From Legionella gresilensis (lineage in GTDB: Bacteria; Pseudomonadota; Gammaproteobacteria; Legionellales; Legionellaceae): a DNA stretch of 64,000 bases. The number at the start of each line of letters is the position of its first letter. Position 1 is the first letter of the stretch. The stretch spans positions 1 to 64,000 of the forward strand of contig NZ_CAAAHX010000004.1 of NCBI RefSeq assembly GCF_900639865.1, given 5' to 3'. Below the pieces are notes generated by a model. It was not told the DNA's origin. It worked only from the letters and a program-made list of their open reading frames with translations, and ran no database searches. Both the position numbers and the translations under genes were made by a program. Shown here one piece after another: positions 8,652 through 17,304 of the stretch.

Positions 8652-9404
8652 TTAGCTAATGCTTCTACCACCATCAACATTTAATATTTGTCCGGTAATA
8701 AAAGGATTATTAATTAAAGAGACAACAGCTTGGGCAATAAAGCGGGGATCGCCATGTCGCTTTAATAAGGTATTAGAAATAATATGTTCTTGTACTTTAA
8801 GGTTTAAAGCATTTTCCTTTTCAGGCCAAACAATTGCGCCAGGCGCAACAGCATTAACGCGAACATGGGGAGCAAATTCTTTTGCTAACACTTTAGTTTG
8901 CATAGCGAGGGCCGCTTTAGTCTGACAATAAACCGCATAGTCACGTAACGGTTTGTCAGCATGAATATCGGTAATATTAATAATTGCACCTTGCTGTAGA
9001 GATAAATGAGGAAATGCTACAAGACTTAAGAGAAATGGAGCTTGCACATTAACAGTAAAAAGAGTTTGCCAATCATCTAAATTAACCTCATTAACATTGG
9101 TTTTTTTAAAGACGGAAGCGTTATTAACAAGCATATTTAATTTACTTCCCCATTGTAATACCTGCTTAATCAAATCCTTACATTCATGAGGTTGGTTTAA
9201 ATCAGCTTGAAAAACATGAGCACTTTCCGGCCTTATCTTATTTAAAAAATTGGCTAACAGTTGGGCCTCATTCAATGAATGTTGACAATGAATAGCAACG
9301 TTAAAGCCTACTTGATGCAATTGCTGAGCAATAGCCGCTCCTATACGTCGAGCAGCACCTGTCACTAATGCAACCTCATTAACTTGTTTGTTATCATAAA
9401 TCAA
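8652..9404 (-). CDS. Pteridine reductase / dihydromonapterin reductase-like SDR
   Basis: 250 residues of a short-chain dehydrogenase/reductase. The nucleotide-binding motif is TGAARRIG, with arginine where most SDRs have glycine; this is the signature of pterin reductases (PTR1/FolM type) that use NADPH to reduce dihydropterins. The catalytic tyrosine and lysine are in YCQTK, and NNAS and APGAIVWPE are also present. I chose the TTG at 9404 because GAGGAAA lies eight bases upstream; an ATG-less extension to 9494 would overlap the divergent gene. Only 35 bases separate it from the divergent MidA-like gene, so a promoter region is shared. The PTPS-like gene two genes away supports a pterin role. 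Confidence 0.85.
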   Translation of the reverse strand: MIYDNKQVNEVALVTGAARRIGAAIAQQLHQVGFNVAIHCQHSLNEAQLLANFLNKIRPESAHVFQADLNQPHECKDLIKQVLQWGSKLNMLVNNASVFKKTNVNEVNLDDWQTLFTVNVQAPFLLSLVAFPHLSLQQGAIINITDIHADKPLRDYAVYCQTKAALAMQTKVLAKEFAPHVRVNAVAPGAIVWPEKENALNLKVQEHIISNTLLKRHGDPRFIAQAVVSLINNPFITGQILNVDGGRSIS

Positions 9405-9439
9405 GGTATGTTTCCTCGTTTTAACTAAGCAGATTAACA

Positions 9440-10552
9440 ATGAATTCATTAAGCTTATTGTATAAGTATTTACAACAGCACCAAGAAATTCCATTTGTTG
9501 AATTTATGCAACTTGCTTTATATCATCCTGAGACTGGATATTACAGCGCTGGCTTGCCTAAATTTGGTATTGAAGGTGATTTTATTACAGCACCTGAATT
9601 AACGCCCTTATTTGCCCAGACACTTGCTAATCAATGCAGGCAAATTATTCCTTTATTACCTAATCCTATTATTTTTGAATTTGGGGCCGGTTCAGGTCGC
9701 TTATGTGTCGATATATTAAAACGCTTGGAACAATTAAACTGTCTACCTTCAGCCTATTACATTTTAGAAGTGAGTGGCTTTCTACAAGCCGAGCAAAGTA
9801 ATTTAATTAAACAAGAGATTAGTCATTTAGCTCATTTAGTAACGTGGTTTACTCAATGGCCAACCGAGCCATTTAACGGTATTGTTATAGCTAATGAAGT
9901 ATTAGATGCCATGCCTGTGCATCGTTTTTTACAAACTGAAGAGAACCTCTTAGAAAGTTTTATTACTGTAAATGAAAAAGATGAGTTAGTTGAGATTTTT
10001 AAACCGACTGCAAATTTACGTCTGCAAGATTACTTAAAAAGTGCCTTGCCGAAACTGCCTCTGCCCTATCAGTCAGAGGTTAATTTATTTGTTGAAGGCT
10101 GGTTAAGGCAACTAGCTAATATACTTAATCAAGGTGCTATTATTTTGATTGACTATGGTTACCCCAGGCATGAATATTATCATCCTGATCGGAGCCAAGG
10201 AACATTGATGTGTCACTATAAACATCAAGCTCATACTAACTTTTTAGCGCATATAGGTGAACAAGATATAACGGCTCATATTGACTTTACTCATGTTGCA
10301 GAAGCAGCTTGTGCGGCTGATCTACATGTCGCTGGTTATACAAATCAAGCTGCTTTTTTACTTGCTAATGATTTGTTAGGCTTATTAGCTGAAATAGAGG
10401 ATAAACGGGCACGTATTAACGCAACTCAAGCTGTAAAAAAATTGACATTACCTAGCGAAATGGGTGAGTTATTCAAAGTAATGGCATTGACTAAAAATTT
10501 GGATGTGTTTTTAACTGGGTTTCAACTACAAGATAAAAGAGCAAGCTTATAA
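9440..10552 (+). CDS. MidA/NDUFAF7-type SAM-dependent methyltransferase
   Basis: 370 residues, the usual length of the family (COG1565). The N-terminal PETGYYS and FGIEGDFITAPELTPLF blocks are diagnostic. The SAM-binding loop is EFGAGSGRLCVDIL (about residue 76), followed by VIANEVLDAMPVHRF and IDYGYPRHEYYHPDR. The mitochondrial homologue NDUFAF7 dimethylates an arginine of a respiratory complex I subunit; the bacterial substrate is unproven. The stop codon touches the ATG of the PTPS-like gene, so the two are co-transcribed. No signal peptide; cytoplasmic. Confidence 0.9.
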   Translation: MNSLSLLYKYLQQHQEIPFVEFMQLALYHPETGYYSAGLPKFGIEGDFITAPELTPLFAQTLANQCRQIIPLLPNPIIFEFGAGSGRLCVDILKRLEQLNCLPSAYYILEVSGFLQAEQSNLIKQEISHLAHLVTWFTQWPTEPFNGIVIANEVLDAMPVHRFLQTEENLLESFITVNEKDELVEIFKPTANLRLQDYLKSALPKLPLPYQSEVNLFVEGWLRQLANILNQGAIILIDYGYPRHEYYHPDRSQGTLMCHYKHQAHTNFLAHIGEQDITAHIDFTHVAEAACAADLHVAGYTNQAAFLLANDLLGLLAEIEDKRARINATQAVKKLTLPSEMGELFKVMALTKNLDVFLTGFQLQDKRASL

Positions 10553-11053
10553 ATGACTAAATACCTAACTACCGTTGAATTACAAAAAGAATCAATGAAA
10601 TTTTCCGCAGGCCATACAACTATTTTCTCTGCTACTGAACGAGAACCATTGCATGGTCACATGTATGGTGTTTATCTTGCATTAACAACCTGGGTTGAAG
10701 AAAATGGCATGACGTTTGATTATCGCTATTATAAAGATCGGATACACAAATTATGTCGCTTTCTTAATCAAACGTTTCTAATGCCTACCTATTCGCCTTT
10801 TCTAACCATGAGTGAAGATGAGGAATATTATTATTTTATGTTTAATAAAAAGAAAATTCCTTTTTTAAAAGAAGATGTTACTTTATTACCTTTAACCAAT
10901 ATTACTGTTGAAGAATTATCTAGATGGTTTGTTAATGAACTTATCAAAGATGATGAAGAGTTAATTAAACATCGAATAGAAAAGGTTGTTGTAAAAGTTT
11001 TTTCGGCTCCTGGGCAATCGGCAAGCCACGAGTGGGTAAAGCAATCTAATTAA
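10553..11053 (+). CDS. 6-pyruvoyl-tetrahydropterin synthase-like enzyme (PTPS-III-like motif)
   Basis: 166 residues of the PTPS/QueD T-fold family. Zinc ligands are visible as FSAGH (about residue 18-22) and HGH in EPLHGHMY. The usual catalytic cysteine of the CxxxHGH motif is absent and glutamate stands in an ExxHGH arrangement. That pattern marks the PTPS-III group, which makes 6-hydroxymethyl-dihydropterin for folate and can replace dihydroneopterin aldolase. An insert (residues 80-110, EDEEYYYFMF) makes it longer than QueD. It starts directly after the MidA-like stop. The TAA stop lies inside a dispersed repeat. Function is inferred from the motif; queuosine synthesis is less likely. Confidence 0.8.
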   Translation: MTKYLTTVELQKESMKFSAGHTTIFSATEREPLHGHMYGVYLALTTWVEENGMTFDYRYYKDRIHKLCRFLNQTFLMPTYSPFLTMSEDEEYYYFMFNKKKIPFLKEDVTLLPLTNITVEELSRWFVNELIKDDEELIKHRIEKVVVKVFSAPGQSASHEWVKQSN

Positions 11054-11206
11054 CGTGAGTTCGCCATAAAAGAGACCTAGGCTCTTTTATGGCGCTAAAC
11101 GAACGTTATCCCATAAAATGCGAAGCATTTGTACGGGATCTAGATTAAACATAAACAAATTCGACATAAAATATAGCAAATATATTTTATGTCGAATTCA
11201 CATTAA
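11050..11206 (+). repeat. 157-bp dispersed three-hairpin repeat, copy 1
   Basis: Complete copy. The outer ends are inverted repeats (TTAACGTGAGTTCG at left; CGAATTCACATTAA at right). Inside are hairpin 1 (GCCATAAAAGAG pairing with CTCTTTTATGGC), a linker CTAAACGAACGTT, hairpin 2 (built on ATCCC..AAATGC / GCATTT..GGGAT) and hairpin 3 (GACATAAAATATA / TATATTTTATGTC). The left end overlaps the stop codon of the PTPS-like gene, and the right end lies 25 bases before priA. Size and ends are those of a MITE-like element. Confidence 0.92.
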
Positions 11207-11231
11207 TTAATAATGTTTAAAGGAAATATTT

Positions 11232-13409
11232 GTGATTACTATTTGTCATGTATGTATACCTCATACTAATCATGATTATTTCGATTATGTCGCCGCATCT
11301 AACGTTTCTCCTGCAATTGGCACACGTATCTGGGTGCCTTTTCGCAAACAGGAGCGTTTAGGTATTGTGGTTGGTAAAGCCACAATGTCTAAATTAGATA
11401 GGCCCCTTAAACCAATTCATACCATTATTGATGAACGACCTATTTTAAGCGCTGAAATACTTGCTTTATGCCAATGGATTAGTACCTATTACCAAGCCCC
11501 TTTATCTGAAGTATTACCCTTAGCAATACCTAAAAAACTGCGTCAGGTCTGCACTGTTAAAGCGCCTCTTATAGAATCTTACATACTTACCAAAACAACA
11601 GATGAAGCTTATAGTCTGTTAGGAAAAAATGCGCTTAAACAACGTGCCTTAGTTGATTTTTTAGCTAAGCAAAAAAAAACTATAACGAAAAAGGAATTAG
11701 TTCAAGCTGGTTTTACTAAAGCGCAATTAGATAAACTTAGCCAACTAAATATTATTCACCAAGAGCAAGTATTTGATTTACCTAATTTACCCTGTTTAAA
11801 AACTGAGCCTCTAACGCTTAATGCTGAGCAGGCCATGGCTGTGTCGGCAATTAAACAACATTTAGAAAGCTATCATTGTTTTCTTTTGCAAGGTATAACA
11901 GGTAGCGGCAAGACTGAAGTGTATCTGCAGGTTATCGCTGAAGTCCTCGCTCGTAGGCAGCAAGTTCTAATTCTAGTACCAGAAATTGGTTTAACACCAC
12001 AATTATTGAAGCGTTTTAGTGCTCGCTTTGATAAACAAATTGTTACCTTACATTCCAATCTTAATGAAAGCGAACGATATGCATCTTGGTATGCTGCAAT
12101 GCATAATATTGCTCATTTAGTTATTGGTACGCGCGCTGCAATTTTTACGCCCATGCCTAAATTGGGATTAATTATTATTGATGAAGAGCATGATCCTTCT
12201 TTAAAACAGATGGATAATGTCCGTTATTCAGCCCGTGATACAGCACTTATGCGAGCGTATCAAGCCAATATTCCTATTATTTTAGGCTCAGCAACACCAA
12301 GCTTAGAAAGCTTGCATAATTGCCGTCAGAAAAAATACTCTCTTTTACAGCTAAACCATAAAGCATTAACTTCACAGCCACTTAATTATCAATTAATTGA
12401 TTTACGTTCAGCAAGTATCCATCATGGCTTAGCTGAAAGATCAGTACAAATCATTGCTCATCATTTGAATCAAGGAAGTCAGGTTTTAGTTTTTATTAAT
12501 CGACGTGGCTTTGCGCCTATTTTACTTTGCCATGCATGCGGTTTTATGATTGATTGTCGAGCGTGTGATAGTCATTTGACCTTACATCGGCACAGCCACC
12601 GTTTAATTTGTCACCATTGTGGTTTAAGTCAAGCAATTCCGACCATGTGTAAGCAATGTGAAAATCCCGAGTTAATTCCAATTGGAACTGGTACTCAGCG
12701 ACTTTATGATTACTTAGCAACTGTTTTTCCAGACACTAAAATTTTAAGGATCGATAGAGACGAGATACGCAAAAAAAATGAATTTGAGCATCGACTTGAG
12801 CTTATTAAGAATGAACAAGCGCAATTATTAGTTGGCACGCAAATGTTAGCGAAAGGACATCACTTTCCCAAACTCACGCTTGTGGTAGTCGTAGATGCTG
12901 ACTTTGGATTTTATAATCAAGATTTTCGGGCTATTGAGCAATTAGGCCAATTATTAACGCAAGTTTCAGGCCGCGCCGGGCGTGCCGAAAACCCAGGGCA
13001 AGTTCTTATTCAAACTCATATACCTCACCATCCTTTATTAAACATACTGATTCAAAAGGGCTATGCCGAATTTGCAAAAATGTTACTCACTAGTCGCAAG
13101 CAGGCTGCTTTACCACCTTATCATTATTTAGCTGTTATTCGAGCTCAACATAAGCAAAATGAACGTATTGAACACTTTTTAAAGTCAATTAAAAATTACT
13201 TAAGTGAGCAATCTTTGCAAATCTTAGGGCCGGCACCGTCGCCACTGGCGCGTAAAGCAAATGTATTTCGTATGCAACTTCTCATAAAATCTTCCTCACG
13301 CAAACATCTACACTTATCATTGACGGCTATGCGAGAGTGGATAAAAATAACTAAACAATCACAAGATATACGTTGGAACATTGACGTTGATCCTATGGAT
13401 TTATCATGA
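11232..13409 (+). CDS. priA: Primosomal protein N' (PriA helicase)
   Basis: 725 residues, full length for PriA, the 3'-5' helicase that recognises stalled forks and reloads the replisome. Seen in order: an N-terminal DNA-binding part, Walker A in GITGSGKTEVY (about residue 222), the DEEH box, GSATPSLES, the zinc-binding cysteine clusters (CHACGFMIDCRACD, CHHCG, CKQCE) and motifs V and VI (GTQMLAKGHHFP, QVSGRAGRA). The start is GTG at 11232, with AGGAAA upstream. Its 3' end overlaps the thioesterase gene by four bases (ATGA). Confidence 0.98.
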   Translation: MITICHVCIPHTNHDYFDYVAASNVSPAIGTRIWVPFRKQERLGIVVGKATMSKLDRPLKPIHTIIDERPILSAEILALCQWISTYYQAPLSEVLPLAIPKKLRQVCTVKAPLIESYILTKTTDEAYSLLGKNALKQRALVDFLAKQKKTITKKELVQAGFTKAQLDKLSQLNIIHQEQVFDLPNLPCLKTEPLTLNAEQAMAVSAIKQHLESYHCFLLQGITGSGKTEVYLQVIAEVLARRQQVLILVPEIGLTPQLLKRFSARFDKQIVTLHSNLNESERYASWYAAMHNIAHLVIGTRAAIFTPMPKLGLIIIDEEHDPSLKQMDNVRYSARDTALMRAYQANIPIILGSATPSLESLHNCRQKKYSLLQLNHKALTSQPLNYQLIDLRSASIHHGLAERSVQIIAHHLNQGSQVLVFINRRGFAPILLCHACGFMIDCRACDSHLTLHRHSHRLICHHCGLSQAIPTMCKQCENPELIPIGTGTQRLYDYLATVFPDTKILRIDRDEIRKKNEFEHRLELIKNEQAQLLVGTQMLAKGHHFPKLTLVVVVDADFGFYNQDFRAIEQLGQLLTQVSGRAGRAENPGQVLIQTHIPHHPLLNILIQKGYAEFAKMLLTSRKQAALPPYHYLAVIRAQHKQNERIEHFLKSIKNYLSEQSLQILGPAPSPLARKANVFRMQLLIKSSSRKHLHLSLTAMREWIKITKQSQDIRWNIDVDPMDLS

Positions 13410-13801
13410 CTAATTCAAAAATTGCAGTTTATCAAAAAAATTTTGCTATTGCTTGGGGAGATATGGATGCGCTTGGCCATGTTAACAACGCCCGTTATTT
13501 TGATTATTTCCAAGAAGCTCGCATTGAATGGCTCGCTAGCTTAAATTTTAACTTAGAAGAGCCTACTGGCCCTGTTGTTATTCATGTTGCTTGTACTTTT
13601 CTTAAACCAGTTATTTACCCAGCAACTTTAACGCTTAATAGTAGTATCCACAGCCTTGGGCATTCAAGTTTTATCATCGATCACGATTTATTTCAGGAAG
13701 GCACTCTAATGGCACAAGGCATAAGTAAAATTGTTTGGGTTGATTATAAACTCAATAAATCCGTTGCTGTACCTGATAATATTCGTCAATTATTTACCTA
13801 A
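13406..13801 (+). CDS. Hotdog-fold acyl-CoA thioesterase (4-HBT/FadM-YbgC type)
   Basis: 131 residues, the standard size. The 4-hydroxybenzoyl-CoA thioesterase signature GDMDALGHVNNARYFDYFQE is complete (about residues 18-37), with the catalytic aspartate in MDALGHVNN. It hydrolyses acyl-CoA thioesters in the cytoplasm; the natural acyl chain cannot be read from sequence. The four-base ATGA overlap with priA implies translational coupling, a positional rather than functional link. The tail beyond SKIVWVDYKLNKS is short. Confidence 0.9.
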   Translation: MTNSKIAVYQKNFAIAWGDMDALGHVNNARYFDYFQEARIEWLASLNFNLEEPTGPVVIHVACTFLKPVIYPATLTLNSSIHSLGHSSFIIDHDLFQEGTLMAQGISKIVWVDYKLNKSVAVPDNIRQLFT

Positions 13802-13922
13802 ATAGATTTAAATACTTGATTTAAATAGATAAACAAGGTTAACTACTACATAGATTGATTATTGATACCTTAATCATGTTGTATTTGATCAATTCTAAAC
13901 TAAACCACAATGAGGAAATATT

Positions 13923-14120
13923 ATGAATAAAGATATTTTTGAAGGTAACTGGGAAGAATTAAAAGGTAAAATGAAACAAGCTTGGGGTAAATTAACTGAT
14001 GATGATTTCCGTGAGCTAGAAGGTAACCAACAAGAAATTTTTGGCAAACTACAAAAACATTATGGCTACACTCGTGATGAAGCTGAAAAAGCAGTTAGAG
14101 ATTTCACGGGTAGACACTAA
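13923..14120 (+). CDS. CsbD-family stress protein
   Basis: 65 residues matching the CsbD/YjbJ family: NWEELKGKMKQAWGKLTDDD at the N-terminus, then ELEGNQQEIFGKLQKHYG and the closing EAEKAVRDF. The family is small, very hydrophilic and induced by general stress in many bacteria; its molecular role is unknown. TGAGGAAATATT before ATG provides a ribosome-binding site. It forms its own transcription unit with a hairpin downstream. Confidence 0.93.
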   Translation: MNKDIFEGNWEELKGKMKQAWGKLTDDDFRELEGNQQEIFGKLQKHYGYTRDEAEKAVRDFTGRH

Positions 14121-14126
14121 TTTATT

Positions 14127-14161
14127 AAATTATGCTAGTCAAATTTAGGCTAGCATAATTT
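14127..14161 (+). terminator. Hairpin after the CsbD gene
   Basis: AAATTATGCTAG and CTAGCATAATTT form a perfect 12-bp stem with an 11-base loop directly after the csbD-type gene. The following TATATCATTTT is a weak uridine tract. As it sits between convergent genes it could serve both. Confidence 0.7.
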
Positions 14162-14216
14162 ATATCATTTTGCATGCTAGCATTAATTTAACTAGCCTAA
14201 ATAACCTAAAGCCTTC

Positions 14217-15251
14217 TTATATAGAAAAAGAGCGTCGGCTATGTTCTATTGCCGCATTGCCGTTTTCATTCGAAATATTCTCATCAGCGCCAGCTTCAAT
14301 TAGCTTATCAATGATTGTATCGTCGGATGGCTCTTTATTTTCTGTCAAATAGTGTAAGGCTGTGTTTCCATGTTCATCTTGAACATTTATTAACTGAGGA
14401 ATAACTTCTTTTAAAGTATCTTCTTCTAACAGAGTTAAGATGATTTCTTTATTGTAACGCGCTGCTAAATGCAAAATTGTGGAGTTATTAGCTGTTTTTT
14501 GCCGAGCCAGTGTAGGATTGGTTATAAATTCTTTCACTATACGATTAGCCCTTTGTATAATAGCTAAGTGGAGAATATTTTGCTTACCGTGACTAAAAAT
14601 TTCAGCTAATTTTAAATCGGGTCTTTTTGTTAAAATCTCCATTATTAAGTCAGGGTCATCTAAAACAACTAAGTCTAAAATCAAAGTCCTCTGATTTTTA
14701 TTATTTATTAAATTTAATAAACTTATATCAGTTTTTGGTAACAAGTATAAAAAAATATCTCGATTAGAATTTGTTTGATCAGAAATAGGATTTCTTGCAG
14801 CTAGGTTAATAGGTAAGCTATTAGATGTATTAATGCAGTTTGGATTGGCTTTATAAGTTACTAAGCACTCTACAGTTTTAAAATGAAAATGTGCTGCTGC
14901 AAAGTGAAGTGCTGTATTTCCATGTTCATCTGCAAGATTAATATGCTCAGAATCAATTTTCAAAGCTTCAGCTAAAAATTGATCATATCCAAGAGTAGCA
15001 GCTTCCTGAAGAACCGTTTTGCTAGTTTCTTTATCAATGGCTGATAAAGAAGGATAATTATTTAATTCAATACATCGTTTAACTAAATCTTCTGTAGCGC
15101 CAAGAGATACAAATTGAAAATCACTTTTAACAAACTCTCTGCACCATAAGACAAGCACTTCTTGTTGATTTTTGTCATTACGATTACTTTTAGTAATATT
15201 TAACTTGTTTAATAAGTCGTCCCAAGAATTGACAGGCAAGTTTATAATCAT
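14217..15251 (-). CDS. Ankyrin-repeat protein
   Basis: 344 residues with ankyrin repeats visible as EHGNTALHFAAAHFHFKTVE, SNSLPINLAARNP, NSTILHLAARYNKEIILTLL and EHGNTALHYLTENKE followed by LIEAGADENISNENGNAAI. Ankyrin solenoids bind proteins. In Legionella and Coxiella many such proteins are injected into host cells by the Dot/Icm system; no secretion signal was demonstrated here, so effector status is inference. The N-terminal 80 residues are not repeat-like (INLPVNSWDDLLNKLNI). It lies 12 bases downstream of the broken kinase gene on the same strand, so the two probably formed one transcription unit. Confidence 0.9.
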   Translation of the reverse strand: MIINLPVNSWDDLLNKLNITKSNRNDKNQQEVLVLWCREFVKSDFQFVSLGATEDLVKRCIELNNYPSLSAIDKETSKTVLQEAATLGYDQFLAEALKIDSEHINLADEHGNTALHFAAAHFHFKTVECLVTYKANPNCINTSNSLPINLAARNPISDQTNSNRDIFLYLLPKTDISLLNLINNKNQRTLILDLVVLDDPDLIMEILTKRPDLKLAEIFSHGKQNILHLAIIQRANRIVKEFITNPTLARQKTANNSTILHLAARYNKEIILTLLEEDTLKEVIPQLINVQDEHGNTALHYLTENKEPSDDTIIDKLIEAGADENISNENGNAAIEHSRRSFSI

Positions 15252-15262
15252 CTTAATTCTCC

Positions 15263-16989
15263 CTAAGGTTTAATAGTTGAATATGCGCCAACTGCCTCTA
15301 ATAATCCATCTTCTGGCTTTTCATAGTCTACTAACGCTGGTTGGATAACTACTTTAGCAATTAAATGTTGTAAGGACTCACAGGCCTCTATTATCTCTTC
15401 TAATTGTGGCCTTGCATCACCATTTTTATTAATCAAGCTAGTAATTAATTGAGCTAATTTTTCCCCTACTGGGGTTTTAAAAATAGGTTGTGAAAAATCT
15501 AAAGCAAGTGTTTTCTCTATATCATTATCGGTTAGTAATTGATCAACCAGTGTATCTTTATTTACTTGATTGGTAGCCAAGTTATATAATACAAGGCCAA
15601 ATTGCTAGACCATAAATTGTTTGGCATTAATTAGCTCTAAACATTTTAGGCGTTGCTCGGGTGCGGAGTTACACGACGTAGTCACAATTAAATCTCTACG
15701 AACATGACCCTTTTCCATAGATACAATTGATTTTAAATCAGCTGTAATAACACTTCCGTCATCACGGATTAAAAAATTTTCAGCCTTTATATCCATATAA
15801 GCAATATCGTGTTGCGTGAAAGCCAGGGCCATGGTTGCTAACTGTCGAGTAATATCAACAATCTCAGCAGAGATAAAAGATAAATCACGCGCATCAATAG
15901 AGTCCCGATAATCCATAATACTTCCACGCGGACAATATTCTGATATGGCTAAGTTGAAACATCTATCGTGCAAAGCTTCTACTGGAGCTGTAGGATAATA
16001 ATAAACATCTTTGGCAATAAATTTAGCAATCTCTTTATTCTCTTTAGCTTTCTCTAATAATAAATAATCTGTGGGTGGATCATCCGCTTTTTCTACGCGA
16101 ACGACATATATTTTCCCATCTAAGTCATTTGTGGCTAACCAATTTCTATTATTATTACCGCCTAGATAATTAAGATTATAACCATTATGGGCGAAATCTT
16201 TTTGTGCTGAAAGAAGATTAACCATTATTTCTTTAAAGCGTTTTCCCTCTTCTTCAAATGGATCGATAAAAATCTTTGCTAATTCTTCGTTAATTTTATT
16301 TAGCTCATCAGGCTTTGGATTATTTTCAGATAATCTCTTTAGTGCAGCCGTTATCTGATTAAGAAGGTAATAAAATCTCCCAGGCATTTTCTTTTTCTTT
16401 GCCGGAATTCCGTTAGTTAATATATCTAATACTTCTTTTTCAAGCTGGAGAAGTCTTTCTACTAATTTTAAATTCACCTCTGAATTTTGGTATTCTGCTT
16501 TAACAGCTTCTTCTTTTGCTTTATAAACATTGCTTAAAAATGGATCTATTCGTTTATACTGTACTGAACGGTCTCGCTTGAAAAATCCTGGTTTAGTCTG
16601 TTTCTCCCAGATTCTAGGCATTGGTGGAGATGAGATAGCTTTTAAATGCGGCGCGTTTAGCTCTATTAGCTTTTCTATTTTTGCTGCTAAGGAATCTTGA
16701 TCTGAGCTCGCCAGGTAAAAAAACGTCGATAATTCTCATCATCGAAAACAGGATTTTTTTTATAGTTTTCGGAAATTACGCTAACTTGACTTTCAATTTG
16801 TTTTAATAAATTTAATTCTTCACTTGGATCACACTCACTAACACTGTTGTTATTATTACCACTATTTTTATTATAATTGGTAATGAGCTCGTTTAACTTA
16901 ATTAAAGAAAGTAAATGAGTATATCTAACTGGATCACTCGCAGCTAATTCTTCGAGGGGTGAGTTTAAGAAACAATCTATTTTTTTCAT
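15263..16989 (-). pseudogene. Eukaryotic-type Ser/Thr protein kinase gene, broken by a frameshift and an amber codon
   Basis: Three pieces make one kinase of about 575 residues. Piece 1 (16989-16687) is a helical N-terminus ending near NYRRFF. A run of seven T (coding strand, near 16721) is where one extra base would restore the frame to YLASSDQDS and on to the second piece. Piece 2 (16621-15605) holds the kinase core: VVRVEK as the lysine strand, catalytic loop YMDIKAENFLI, ADLKS in place of DFG, and SAPEQ as the APE motif. It ends at an in-frame TAG (15605-15607). Piece 3 (15604-15263) stays in the same frame and opens QFGLVLYNLAT, kinase subdomain IX, so the TAG probably replaced TGG (tryptophan). 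The product lacks the C-lobe unless the stop is read through. The ankyrin gene follows. Confidence 0.85.
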
Positions 16990-17304
16990 AAAGACCTAAA
17001 CTATGCTCTTGCCTAAAGAATTAAATATTGGTCAATTCTAATCAAAATTTGATTATTTAGTGCTTTCAATAACTTAAAATAGTAAAGATTCTATAAACAT
17101 AGTACGAAATAAAATGCTGATTAAGTTACAGTTACTAAATAGCAAAATAATAAATATCTTCCTTTTTAATATTAATAACCAACTTGTTAAGGCTATTAAT
17201 AAGTTACATAATTAAATTTAATTAGTTAGAGTAACGATGGAATCACTCTCTATTATGTGTTAAATGAAATGTAATAGTTAATAACACAGGCACCAAGTGC
17301 TCTT
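16990..17304. other. Divergent intergenic region, no gene seen
   Basis: AT-rich region between the leftward kinase gene and the rightward channel gene; it must hold promoters for both. No operator or RNA element was recognised and no strong -35/-10 pair could be chosen with confidence. The channel's ATG has no obvious ribosome-binding site. Confidence 0.4.

Noticed and set aside
11050-11206. Riboswitch
   Set aside because: The element is dispersed, sits mainly after genes, has inverted ends and matches no riboswitch layout I know.
14217-15251. Plus-strand frame at 14170-14352
   Set aside because: It lies antisense to the ankyrin gene, which has clear repeat motifs.
15605-15607. TAG read as pyrrolysine or another reassigned codon
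   Set aside because: TAG ends several normal genes in this window (for example the repeat protein, cbpA and the VUT gene), and no decoding genes were seen.
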